Below are positions 1-8,270 of a stretch of 64,000 nucleotides of DNA, in pieces. Under the pieces are notes generated by a model that worked only from the letters and a program-made list of their open reading frames with translations, had not been told where the DNA came from and searched no databases. Location of the stretch: positions 2,232,001 to 2,296,000 of the forward strand of contig NZ_LT900024.1 in the NCBI RefSeq assembly GCF_900182925.1, in the 5' to 3' direction. This DNA is from Psychrobacter sp. LV10R520-6 (GTDB taxonomy: Bacteria > Pseudomonadota > Gammaproteobacteria > Pseudomonadales > Moraxellaceae). A program made the position numbers and the translations under genes. How positions within the stretch are numbered: the first letter of the stretch is position 1; every line of letters begins with the position of its first letter.

Positions 1-176
1 TTGTCTGCTAATACATTAAGTATTCTCATGTCAGAAATATTCATAATCTCAAAGGTATTTACCTCATTTGGAATAATCGACTATTTATCAAATGTTCTAT
101 TCTCGACCGACTTGATGATTTCATCAGTTTTCATATTGGACCCTATGAAATCTAGACTTACCTCTATTTTTAAAAC
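1..176. other. Region downstream of valS, no gene recognised
   Basis: AT-rich sequence at the window edge following the valS stop codon. I see no clear hairpin plus T-tract that would end valS transcription and no convincing ORF. The open frame running through here on the plus strand is antisense to valS and is not a gene. Confidence 0.5.
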
Positions 177-3146
177 CTATAGATTCTTCAACTCTTCCAT
201 CTGCGCCGTCATCGCAACCAACTGCCCTTCAATCTCAGTCAATTTCGCCTTCTCAGCTTCTACTACTTCCACAGGCGCTTTACTGACAAAGCCTTCATTA
301 CCCAGTTTACGCGAGATACCTTCGGCTTGCTTTTGCAACTTTTCGTGCGCCTTACCGAGACGCGTTAGCTCAGCAGTCGGATCAATTAATCCTTTCATCG
401 GTACCAGGACGCGCAGCTGTCCAACCATACTTGATGACGATAATGGCACCTCATCGCCTTCTTTTAGAATGGTTAAGCTTTCCACTTTTGCCAATGCTTT
501 GAACTGATTGGCGATACGCGATAGACGCTCGTCCTCAGCTAGCGAGATATTTTGTAGTAGTACTGGCAGACGTACCGCGTTGCCCAGTTTCATCTCGCCA
601 CGAATATTACGCACGCTAGCAATCAACTGTTGTAGCCACTCCATATCCGCTTCAATTTGCTCACTGATTTGCGCGTCATTCACTTCTGGATAAGTAGCGA
701 TAACGATACTGTCAGTATTTTTACGATCTAGTAGCGGCGCAATAGTCTGCCAAATCTGCTCAGTCAAATACGGCATGATTGGATGAGTAAAGCGTAGCGC
801 GGTCTCAAGCACATGTAATAGCACGTAGCGAATTTGCGCTTTGCGTTCTTCCGATACCGAGTCGTCATTGAGGCTGGCCTTAGCAAGCTCGACATACCAG
901 TCACAGTATTCATTCCAGATAAACTCATAAATGTCTTTGCTGACCATATCGAAGCGATACTGAGTAAAATGCTGACGAATATCTTTGATGCTAGAGTTTA
1001 GACGACTGATAATCCAGCGTTCAGGCAACTCCCAAACATCAGGCTTGGCCGTTTGGTCGATAGGTAGCGCATTACCTTGCCCTTCTTCAGAACTATCGAC
1101 ACAGTTCATGAGTACAAAGCGGCTGGCGTTCCAGATTTTATTACAGAAGTTGCGATAGCCTTCCACCCGTTTTAGATCAAAGTTGATATCGCGACCCGTA
1201 CTGGCAAGCGAGGTAAAGGTAAAGCGCAGCGCGTCAGTACCATAGGCTGGGATGCCATCAGGGAACTCTTTACGGGTTTGTTTTTCGATTTTAGCCGCGT
1301 CTTTGGGATTCATCATATTGCTGGTGCGTTTGTCCACCAGTGCTTCAAGCTCAATACCATCGATAAGGTCGATAGGATCAAGCACGTTACCTTTTGATTT
1401 AGACATTTTCTGACCGTTACCATCACGTACTAGGCCATGCACGTAGACGGTCTTAAACGGAACTTGTGGGGTGCCATCTTTGTTCTTGATGAAATGCATG
1501 GTCATCATAATCATGCGAGCGACCCAGAAGAAAACGATGTCAAATCCAGTAACCAATACGCTGGTTGGGTGGAAGGTGTCCATCACTCGTGGATCAGCGC
1601 TGTCATCTGACCAGCCTAAAGTGCTGAACGTCCATAGACCAGAGCTAAACCAAGTATCGAGCACGTCATCATCTTGACGCAGGTTCACGCTGTCAGCGAG
1701 TTGGTATTTGCTGCGCACTTCAGCTTCATCACGCGCGACGTAGATACTACCTTCGTCGTCGTACCAGGCTGGGATACGATGTCCCCACCACAATTGACGG
1801 CTGATACACCAGTCTTGTATATTGCGCATCCACGCCATGTATTCGTTTTTATACTGGGAAGGGACGAACTCAATGTGACCGTCTTCTACGGCGTCAATTG
1901 CAGGCTTAGCCAGCTTTTCAACCGCCACATACCATTGATCTGTCAACCACGGCTCAACAATCTCGCCACCTCGTTCGGCACGCGGCGCTTTTAGTGCATA
2001 GTCTTCAATTGCTTCTAGCCAGCCCTCGGTTTTGGCTTGCTCAACCAACTGCTTACGGGCCGCAAAACGTTCCACGCCAGCATAAGTAACACTTATATGG
2101 TCGCTTGGGGTGGTCTCTAAGCTTGGCTCACGTGTCTGCAAGTTTGGATAAATTTCCATCTCTGGTAAAATATGCGCATGTCCATCAAAGATATTGATCA
2201 ACGGTAAGTCATGACGACGGCCAAGCTCATAGTCGTTAAAGTCATGGGCTGGGGTAATTTTTACGCAACCCGTTCCAAAATCTTTTTCAACATAATCATC
2301 GGTAACGATAGGTACGACGCGACCCGTAATTGGCAAGGTAATGGTCTTGCCAACTAAATGCTCGTAACGCTCGTCTTTTGGATTGACCGCGACCGCGGTA
2401 TCACCGAGTAAAGTTTCAGGACGGGTAGTCGCAACGACTAGATAATTTTTGCCGTCTTGAGTTTGCAAGTCTTTATCAGTGAAGTAATAGCGGAAATGCC
2501 ATAGCGAGCCTTTTTCGTCATGGTTTTCGACTTCTAAATCGGATAGCGCGGTTTGGAATTTAGGGTCCCAATTCACCAAACGTTTACCACGATAAATTAA
2601 GCCATCGTCAAACAGGCGTACAAACACCTCTTTTACGGTATTTGATAGACCATCGTCCATGGTGAAGCGCTCACGCGACCAATCGACCGAGCTGCCCAAA
2701 CGGCGAATTTGACGCGTGATATTGCCACCCGACTCTTCTTTCCATTCCCAAACCTTATCGATGAAATCTTCGCGGCGCATATCACGGCGTTTAATGCCTT
2801 CTGATTCCAGACGGCGCTCGACGACCATTTGGGTGGCGATACCAGCATGATCGGTGCCCGGTTGCCATAAGGTATTGTCACCATCCATCCGGTGAAAGCG
2901 AGTCAGTGCATCCATAATTGCATTGTTAAAACCATGCCCCATGTGCAAGCTGCCAGTGACGTTAGGTGGTGGTAGCGCGATAGAGAACGACTCGTCACGG
3001 TCAAAGGTTGGCTGAAAATAGCCACTCTCTTCCCAACCTTGATACATGCCCGCCTCGACTTCCGCAGGGTTATAAGCGTGCTCGAGTTGGCTTAAGGCAG
3101 CTTGGATAGATGGGGTAAGGCTGGTCTTAGTATTAGCATTGCTCAT
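177..3146 (-). CDS. valS: Valine--tRNA ligase
   Basis: Cytoplasmic class I aminoacyl-tRNA synthetase that charges tRNA-Val and edits misactivated threonine. The 989-residue product has the HIGH-type motif HMGH at about residues 68-71 within [16 protein letters not shown], the KMSKS motif at about 579-583, an internal editing domain with the family sequence [17 protein letters not shown], and a C-terminal coiled-coil arm rich in Lys, Glu and Leu that ends in MEELKNL. Length fits bacterial ValRS. It starts with ATG and is the only gene at this end of the window on its strand; the next gene is divergent. Identification is secure. Confidence 0.98.
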   Translation of the reverse strand: MSNANTKTSLTPSIQAALSQLEHAYNPAEVEAGMYQGWEESGYFQPTFDRDESFSIALPPPNVTGSLHMGHGFNNAIMDALTRFHRMDGDNTLWQPGTDHAGIATQMVVERRLESEGIKRRDMRREDFIDKVWEWKEESGGNITRQIRRLGSSVDWSRERFTMDDGLSNTVKEVFVRLFDDGLIYRGKRLVNWDPKFQTALSDLEVENHDEKGSLWHFRYYFTDKDLQTQDGKNYLVVATTRPETLLGDTAVAVNPKDERYEHLVGKTITLPITGRVVPIVTDDYVEKDFGTGCVKITPAHDFNDYELGRRHDLPLINIFDGHAHILPEMEIYPNLQTREPSLETTPSDHISVTYAGVERFAARKQLVEQAKTEGWLEAIEDYALKAPRAERGGEIVEPWLTDQWYVAVEKLAKPAIDAVEDGHIEFVPSQYKNEYMAWMRNIQDWCISRQLWWGHRIPAWYDDEGSIYVARDEAEVRSKYQLADSVNLRQDDDVLDTWFSSGLWTFSTLGWSDDSADPRVMDTFHPTSVLVTGFDIVFFWVARMIMMTMHFIKNKDGTPQVPFKTVYVHGLVRDGNGQKMSKSKGNVLDPIDLIDGIELEALVDKRTSNMMNPKDAAKIEKQTRKEFPDGIPAYGTDALRFTFTSLASTGRDINFDLKRVEGYRNFCNKIWNASRFVLMNCVDSSEEGQGNALPIDQTAKPDVWELPERWIISRLNSSIKDIRQHFTQYRFDMVSKDIYEFIWNEYCDWYVELAKASLNDDSVSEERKAQIRYVLLHVLETALRFTHPIMPYLTEQIWQTIAPLLDRKNTDSIVIATYPEVNDAQISEQIEADMEWLQQLIASVRNIRGEMKLGNAVRLPVLLQNISLAEDERLSRIANQFKALAKVESLTILKEGDEVPLSSSSMVGQLRVLVPMKGLIDPTAELTRLGKAHEKLQKQAEGISRKLGNEGFVSKAPVEVVEAEKAKLTEIEGQLVAMTAQMEELKNL

Positions 3147-3447
3147 AATAAAATGGTCTTATTGTTGATAATGAATGTGGGCAAAAAATGGATGTAAAAA
3201 GTAGGCAAAATAGTTGATAGAATGATTTTAACGCAGATGGCAGGATTTTGTTAGATGGCAAGGTGATTTAGGGGTAGAGATTGGGTGAATACTTTTAATT
3301 GGCCCTGTAATTTAGTTAAACGCACTTCATTAAACAATTAACAATACCAATTTGTTTGGCTCTCAATATAATAGGTTATAGCCATACTCTAAAATAGGCA
3401 CTCTGTGTACCTCTTGAAATTATCACCTTACAAACAGCGAGCTACCC
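3147..3447. other. Divergent intergenic region valS / FNT channel gene
   Basis: About 300 bp between two divergent starts, so it must hold both promoters. The clearest element is a TATAAT at 3367-3372 on the plus strand, about 75 bp before the FNT start; no well-spaced -35 box matches it. No small gene or strong hairpin is apparent. Confidence 0.4.
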
Positions 3448-4476
3448 TTGTCAAAAAATAATGAGTCAAAAAACAAATCTCAAGCGCCCGAATCAATAGA
3501 GGATCGCAGCACAACTGTTTTTTCCAGCAACGACAACGAGAAAGAAAATAATGACATCCATGCCACCGAAGAATTAGATGATGACGATTTTTCGGAAGTT
3601 GTCAGTGACGAGGATAAAAAAACCATCAAAGAAGTCGCAGGCGATGATAATCTCAGTGCATCCAAAAGCTACGCCAGCATCTTGGTCGAGCAATTCATGG
3701 ATGCCAAAGAAACCTTTAACCGCTCGCTCGGTTCGTTATTTACCAGCGCTTTTACCGCAGGACTTGAGATTGGTATTAGCTTGTTTATGATTTTAACGGC
3801 ATTTGCACTGCTCAACGACGTGCTACCCAATCAATACGCCATCGTTTTAGCATCACTGCTCTATCCACTAGGCTTTATCATCGTGGTCATTGGTCAGTCG
3901 TTGCTGTTCACGGAGCAAACCTCCCTTTTAAGTTTACCCGTCCTCAATAAAATCGAACCCGTCAGTAAGCTGCTGCGCCTGTGGAGTATTGTCATTGCCG
4001 GTAATATCGTCGGCGGCTGTCTGTTTGCAGCGCTGATGATTGGCTTAGGTATTAATATGAAGTTGTTCAGCGTTGCAGATGTTGATGCTTATGCACAGCA
4101 TGTTTTGGGCTATGAATGGTGGGTGATATTCGGTAGCTCAATCTTAGCGGGCTGGCTGATGGGGATAGCGGCGTGGCTAGTGACTTCGGCGCGCGATACT
4201 ATTAGCCGTATTGTGCTGATATCAATGATGACGGGTAGTATTGGATTTTTGGGATTACATCACAGTATCGTGGGCAATATTGAGGTATTTTCTGCCTTGC
4301 TGTATGGCAATACGGTCAGCTTGATAGTTTATTTATGGTTTTTGGTGGTGGTGCTGGTGGGCAATACGATTGGAGGGGTGGTGTTTGTGGCGGTACTTAA
4401 AAATCGAACCTTTTTGTTTGAAATTAAAAAGGTTAAACAACAAACCAAGGAGGATAAGAATGATAAAACAACGTGA
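3448..4476 (+). CDS. Formate/nitrite transporter (FNT) family protein, YfdC-like
   Basis: Predicted pentameric inner-membrane channel for a small monovalent anion; the substrate cannot be read from sequence. After an unusual acidic, hydrophilic N-terminus of about 75 residues (run of Asp near residue 45) come about six hydrophobic segments. The FNT signatures are GFIIVVIGQSLLFTEQTSLL around the first half-helix and GLHHSIVGN around the second, whose His corresponds to the pore His of FocA. The LFTEQT and LHHSI variants resemble YfdC-type members rather than FocA or NirC. The start is a TTG with only a weak GCGAG-like ribosome site; no internal Met lies before the membrane domain, so the start is uncertain. 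Confidence 0.85.
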   Translation: MSKNNESKNKSQAPESIEDRSTTVFSSNDNEKENNDIHATEELDDDDFSEVVSDEDKKTIKEVAGDDNLSASKSYASILVEQFMDAKETFNRSLGSLFTSAFTAGLEIGISLFMILTAFALLNDVLPNQYAIVLASLLYPLGFIIVVIGQSLLFTEQTSLLSLPVLNKIEPVSKLLRLWSIVIAGNIVGGCLFAALMIGLGINMKLFSVADVDAYAQHVLGYEWWVIFGSSILAGWLMGIAAWLVTSARDTISRIVLISMMTGSIGFLGLHHSIVGNIEVFSALLYGNTVSLIVYLWFLVVVLVGNTIGGVVFVAVLKNRTFLFEIKKVKQQTKEDKNDKTT

Positions 4477-4500
4477 ATAAATGCTCGCTAGCGTTAATGC

Positions 4501-4545
4501 GTGGCTTTTAATTACGTGGCTTTTAATTACGTGGCTTTTAATTAC
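4501..4545. repeat. Tandem repeat, 3 perfect copies of 15 bp
   Basis: The unit gtggcttttaattac occurs three times head to tail directly after the FNT gene, followed by a degenerate fourth copy beginning gtgatatttac. It is non-coding, AT-rich and probably arose by replication slippage. Confidence 0.9.
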
Positions 4546-4565
4546 GTGATATTTACTTTACGTGA

Positions 4566-4682
4566 CAGTTAATTAATGCAAAAGACATTTATGCAAAAGG
4601 GCGTGATATCAGAGGTGCTTTAGCAAACATTAAAGATGTATACCATAACAAACGCCGAGATGATGCGTTTATTATGGAATGA
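4566..4682 (+). pseudogene. Possible gene remnant: 38-codon open stretch without a start
   Basis: Between two in-frame stops lies an open stretch of protein-like composition ending ...DVYHNKRRDDAFIME. It has no usable ATG, GTG or TTG near its 5' end, so it cannot be an intact gene, but the mixed charged and aliphatic residues differ from random AT-rich translation. I do not recognise the family. It could be the 3' remnant of a gene lost between the FNT and BASS genes, or chance. Confidence 0.25.
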
Positions 4683-4702
4683 CGTTTATGCTTGATCAGT
4701 GT

Positions 4703-5629
4703 TTAGCGCGCGCGTGCTGCCAAAATACCACTCTCTGCTTGAGCTTTCTTGCTCTTGGCGCTGAATATTCTTACCAAAATACCGGCCGTTAAGAACATGA
4801 CTAAAGTATAAATAGCGGGCGTCATCGACATGTCATAGTTAGACAACAACGTCAATGCCATAAATACGGACAACGTGCTGTTTTGCAGACCGACTTCCAT
4901 AGTGATTGAGGTTCTTTGTGCCAAGTTTAAGCCGAACCATTTACTGCTGTAATAACCAAGCGCCATGGTTGAGACGTTTAGGATTAACGACACAGGTCCG
5001 GTCTCGATAAAGGCATCAACGATAATATCTCTTTGAACATAGCTTAAAAAGACTACTAACATAGCTAAAAATATAACACCAAATCTAGACACTAGTACTT
5101 GCGAGCTGTCGGCTACTCTTGGCGCAAAACGTTTGATCACCATACCAATACTAATAGGAACGATGGTAATCACTACTAATGAAACCATTGTCTTTACAAT
5201 AGGTAACTGAAATTCGCTACCTGTGCCCATAAAGTGAATCAATGAAAAGCTCAGAACAATAGGAATAGTAAAGACGGTTATAACACTAGCAATCGCCGTC
5301 ATAGTCACTGATAGCGCGACATCGCCTTTGGCTAAATAGGTAAACAGGTTTGAGGTGGTGCCACCAGGACAAAGCACCAATAACATGACACCTACTGCAT
5401 ATTCGGGTCGTAGTGGCATGAAGTTTGCCAGTGCAAAACCAATAAGCGGTAACATGATCAACTGATTGGTTAACCCAATGCCAACCGCTTTGGGGTATTT
5501 TAAGACCCGTTTAAAGCCGTTTACAACGAGGGACAGTCCCATGCCCATCATAATTAAAAATAGACAAATGGGAATAATTATTGAATTTACTAAGGTGACT
5601 AACTGAACACTTTCCATAACTACGTCCAT
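4703..5629 (-). CDS. Bile acid:sodium symporter (BASS) family transporter
   Basis: Inner-membrane secondary transporter of the BASS superfamily, which moves organic anions with sodium. The 308-residue protein is almost wholly hydrophobic with eight to ten predicted helices. The diagnostic stretch LCPGGTTSNLFTYLAKGDVA matches the conserved discontinuous-helix region of the family, and EVGLQNSTLSVFMAL matches the second signature. Bacterial BASS proteins carry varied substrates such as pantoate, keto acids and sulfonates; none can be assigned here. The first Met and the Met at codon 5 are both possible starts, neither with a clear ribosome site. A palindrome lies immediately upstream. The gene stands alone. 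Confidence 0.88.
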   Translation of the reverse strand: MDVVMESVQLVTLVNSIIIPICLFLIMMGMGLSLVVNGFKRVLKYPKAVGIGLTNQLIMLPLIGFALANFMPLRPEYAVGVMLLVLCPGGTTSNLFTYLAKGDVALSVTMTAIASVITVFTIPIVLSFSLIHFMGTGSEFQLPIVKTMVSLVVITIVPISIGMVIKRFAPRVADSSQVLVSRFGVIFLAMLVVFLSYVQRDIIVDAFIETGPVSLILNVSTMALGYYSSKWFGLNLAQRTSITMEVGLQNSTLSVFMALTLLSNYDMSMTPAIYTLVMFLTAGILVRIFSAKSKKAQAESGILAARAR

Positions 5630-5637
5630 GTAGATAG

Positions 5638-5653
5638 GACCCGTCTACGGGTC
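5638..5653. promoter_or_regulatory. Palindrome GACCCGT-ct-ACGGGTC just upstream of the BASS gene
   Basis: Two perfect 7-bp arms separated by 2 bp, 8 bp before the start codon of the BASS gene. It could be an operator or a 5'-UTR hairpin that hides the ribosome site. The function is inferred from position only. Confidence 0.4.
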
Positions 5654-6025
5654 AATAAATAAAATATTAGTTAAAGTACGTAACTAAGATTTTAATTTGA
5701 GTACTCATTTGTAACTTATAGTAAAATTATTGGTCCTACAAATGTTTTTCGTGGGCTCTATAGTTTTTACCAAACGATAGAGAACAATAGCTCGAGATAT
5801 GGAAGTATTAGTTTGCGTAATTGCTCCACTCAATCGGCAGTCAAACTTGAGTTTTTATTATTAAGTGGCGGCAAAAAAACTTGAGGCTTAGCACTAGGTA
5901 GATTTTAGTGCTGACAGGTTTGTTGATATGGTTATTTAGTCGATTCAAAATAAAAGAGACTGTGCGATATTAAGCTGAATAACGCTCGTAAGTACCGTTA
6001 CGAATGTTGCGCGATGTCTAAAGCG
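5654..6025. other. Intergenic region, BASS gene / YbjQ-like gene
   Basis: No gene recognised. It contains a 7-bp-arm inverted repeat (AGCACTA at 5890-5896 with TAGTGCT at 5906-5912) and, from 5938, the string AGTCGATTCAAAATAAAA, whose reverse complement is nearly repeated at 39811-39829 next to a structured palindrome. This could be the edge of a dispersed repeat. Confidence 0.4.
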
Positions 6026-6499
6026 CTACTTGGAATTTTCAGTACTTATGACCGCCGTACCGTAAGCGATGGCTTCTACCATACTGCCCAGTTGATTGAT
6101 ATTGCTGACCTCTAAACGTAGACCATAGATGTGATTGTAGCCTTTGGCCTGCGCTTGGGCACGCATTCGTACTAACGCTTCACGGCGTGCGCGATCCAAT
6201 AAGGTTTCATAAGTGGTCAGGTTTTTGCCAAATAAGCTTAACGCTTTTGCAATCACCATCTTAAAATAATCTTGGGCGATGACCACACTTCCAAGCACCA
6301 TCTCGCTATCACTATTAACAGCAAGCTGAGGCTGATAAAAGCGTTCACTTGAAACTAGGATATGACCTAATTCTTGTTCTGAGATAACTAATTGCGCTAA
6401 ATGCTGACGCTCATGGCGCGCCCCAAAAAACCAACCGACCACAAATAATATAATAAGTGGTGCGTAGTTGAATAGCATTTGGGTAATGGAATCGTTCAT
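6026..6499 (-). CDS. YbjQ/UPF0145-type protein with N-terminal membrane anchor
   Basis: 157 residues. A single hydrophobic segment at about residues 12-26 (APLIILFVVGWFFGA) is followed by a soluble domain whose later half matches the YbjQ fold: GKNLTTYETLLDRARREALV, then a Gly-rich loop, and an ending AIAYGTAVI that mirrors the FVYGTAV of its neighbour. YbjQ-family proteins form pentameric heavy-metal-binding-like domains of unknown role. It lies 32 bp downstream of a second family member in the same orientation, so the two are probably co-transcribed paralogues, this one tethered to the membrane. Family assignment is fair; function is unknown. Confidence 0.7.
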   Translation of the reverse strand: MNDSITQMLFNYAPLIILFVVGWFFGARHERQHLAQLVISEQELGHILVSSERFYQPQLAVNSDSEMVLGSVVIAQDYFKMVIAKALSLFGKNLTTYETLLDRARREALVRMRAQAQAKGYNHIYGLRLEVSNINQLGSMVEAIAYGTAVISTENSK

Positions 6500-6531
6500 G
6501 GCGTGTCTCTTATCATGACAAACTTAAAAGC

Positions 6532-6990
6532 TTAGCCAAAAGGATTAAAACGTGGCAAGTCTGCAGCAGGCGTTTGGCTATGATCAGGCTGGTTTTGACT
6601 TGATTGATTGGCCGTGCCACTTGGCGGTTGATTATAAGGCGATTGTGGTTGGTTTGATGATTGTGCCATCGGAATTGCCTTGACCGCCGTCCCATATACA
6701 AACAGCTCAGAGGCACCTTGAGCAATACTAGAAGTCGAAAACCGTAAGCCAATGACCGCATCAGCTCCTAATGCTTCAGCCTTTAGCACCATACGGTCTA
6801 TCGCTTCTTGCCGCGATTCCTCTAATAGCTCAGTATAAGCGGTCAGCTCACCACCAACGATATTTTTGAGACCGGCAAATAAGTCCTTACCGACGTGCTT
6901 TGAGCGCACCGTACTACCGTAAACCACGTCTAAGCGCTCAGTGATCTGATAGTTGGGCAAGTGCTCAAGATTGGATAGTTGCACAGTCAT
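6532..6990 (-). CDS. YbjQ/UPF0145 family protein
   Basis: 152 residues. Residues 1-108 follow the YbjQ heavy-metal-binding-like domain: DVVYGSTVRSKHVGKDLFAG, then KNIVGGELTAYTELLEESRQEA and ALGADAVIGLRFSTSSI, closing with ELFVYGTAVKAI. The remaining 40 residues are a disordered tail rich in Pro, Gln, Ser and Asn ending RFNPFG, which the shorter E. coli YbjQ lacks. It is soluble, without a signal peptide. It is followed closely by a membrane-anchored paralogue and they are likely partners. The role is not established for the family. Confidence 0.85.
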   Translation of the reverse strand: MTVQLSNLEHLPNYQITERLDVVYGSTVRSKHVGKDLFAGLKNIVGGELTAYTELLEESRQEAIDRMVLKAEALGADAVIGLRFSTSSIAQGASELFVYGTAVKAIPMAQSSNQPQSPYNQPPSGTANQSSQNQPDHSQTPAADLPRFNPFG

Positions 6991-7068
6991 GGTATTACCT
7001 TATAGGAATGATAGGCGGTGTTTATAAACAACATTGCCCTTTGGCATTATTGGCGCTAAGCACTATTA

Positions 7069-7112
7069 TTCGAACTAATCACTGTTCGAACTAATCACTG
7101 TTCAAACTAATC
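7069..7112. repeat. Tandem repeat, 16-bp unit, 2.75 copies
   Basis: The unit ttcgaactaatcactg occurs at 7069-7084 and 7085-7100, with a partial third copy to 7112 carrying one change. The third copy covers the stop codon of the UPF0149 gene, so the duplication lies at its 3' end. Confidence 0.9.
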
Positions 7113-7664
7113 TTTAGTATGGAACAATAAAAACAGTTCCGTTAAATTACCTTCGATGCTGTTGGCCATCTGTGCCAGCTTATCTTGGTCAGCGCGCATT
7201 TGAGCAAGCTCAGGATCTTCATCGTCAATACCGCTCAGCACAATCATTGGTAAGGTTAACACGGCCACATCTTCGGCAGTATCTTCAGCTTCAAACCAAT
7301 CGTCAGCCTCATCACCATACATGGCATCAACAAAGCCAATCGACCATGCTACGATATCTGATTCATCTGAAAAGTCGACTGCCACTTCTTCGTTGCCAGC
7401 GTCTTCACCAAATGGTAGCTCAATTGGCGTCTCATTTTTGAGCTCGTCCATGATTGAGGCGCGCCAGCGATGAATACCGTCAATGACGTTTTCTGGAATT
7501 TCGCTAACATGCCCTTCAAACAGCGCATCTATCCAGTTAGGTAGTGGACGCCCAATAACAGTAGCAGTCAAAAAGCCATGGGTGGCGACACTATCGAGCA
7601 CAAATTGGCTCTCTTGATTGTCTAAAAAATCCAGTAATTCATCAAAGCTCAGCTGGTTGCTCAT
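7107..7664 (-). CDS. UPF0149 (YecA/YgfB) family protein
   Basis: 185 residues, strongly acidic, soluble. Features of the YecA/YgfB all-helical domain are visible: an N-terminal helix SFDELLDFLDNQ, the signature SVATHGFLTATVIGRPLPNWIDALF and the central DIVAWSIGFVDAMYG. No C-terminal SEC-C zinc motif is present. Family members are cytoplasmic; YgfB of Pseudomonas has been linked to gene regulation, but no biochemical role is general to the family. It is monocistronic here as far as the spacing shows. Confidence 0.85.
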   Translation of the reverse strand: MSNQLSFDELLDFLDNQESQFVLDSVATHGFLTATVIGRPLPNWIDALFEGHVSEIPENVIDGIHRWRASIMDELKNETPIELPFGEDAGNEEVAVDFSDESDIVAWSIGFVDAMYGDEADDWFEAEDTAEDVAVLTLPMIVLSGIDDEDPELAQMRADQDKLAQMANSIEGNLTELFLLFHTKD

Positions 7665-7894
7665 AGTGAGGTGTCCTTAATCGATAGCTGGCGTCATACG
7701 CAACAGACCATCTGTTAAATGCAATATAGTAATAAAAGTAATCTTGGTCAAACAAATAAGATGAAATCATGATGATGAAATAGCTCTTGTTAAAAATTAG
7801 CAATAGAATTCAGCCAGCTTAGCACAGTTAGCTAGTAACAAGCTGTCGGGGACATTCTGAGCCCTAGGCTAAGAGTTAAGTATTGGCTTAAGTC

Positions 7895-8131
7895 TTAAAT
7901 ATCGTCATCATCCCAATCGTCGCCATCTTCATCAAAGTCATCTAAATCGTCTAGCTCATCTTTTAATTCTTTGGCCAGACGCTTCTCTTCTAGCAAGTTA
8001 TCGATTAAACGGCGTTTCTCAAGGCTACTTAAGCGTGTACGCACGCTGATTTCTGCTTCTTCCACCATCTTGGCATCATCGTCGTCTACGAAATCATCTT
8101 CAAAATCATCTTCAATATCAGCGTCACTCAT
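7895..8131 (-). CDS. Small acidic protein, resembles PA3496-type family
   Basis: 78 residues with clusters of Asp and Glu at both ends flanking a basic helical core, RTRLSSLEKRRLIDNLLEEK, near residues 31-50. This acidic-basic-acidic layout resembles short gammaproteobacterial proteins typified by PA3496, annotated as putative envelope-integrity proteins. It has no membrane segment or signal. The TGA/ATG context and a GGAG-like site (AGGAGTTTGTC before ATG) support translation. Function is not established; the family match is from memory of its pattern. Confidence 0.6.
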   Translation of the reverse strand: MSDADIEDDFEDDFVDDDDAKMVEEAEISVRTRLSSLEKRRLIDNLLEEKRLAKELKDELDDLDDFDEDGDDWDDDDI

Positions 8132-8270
8132 GACAAACTCCTATCATTTAGGCATTAGTGTAAAAATACGTCTGTATATATATGCCTTATAAAGTCTCTA
8201 ACGAGCCTTGTCAATCATTTTTATACCTATAGTAATTTTAAACTCAGTTATAGGGTAATTATAGACAGTA

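Noticed and set aside
1..507. Open plus-strand frame at the window start
   Set aside because: Antisense to the 3' end of valS; Ser-rich shadow of a conserved gene.
4501..4560. Triple repeat considered as a CRISPR-like array
   Set aside because: Copies are head to tail with no spacers and the unit is only 15 bp.
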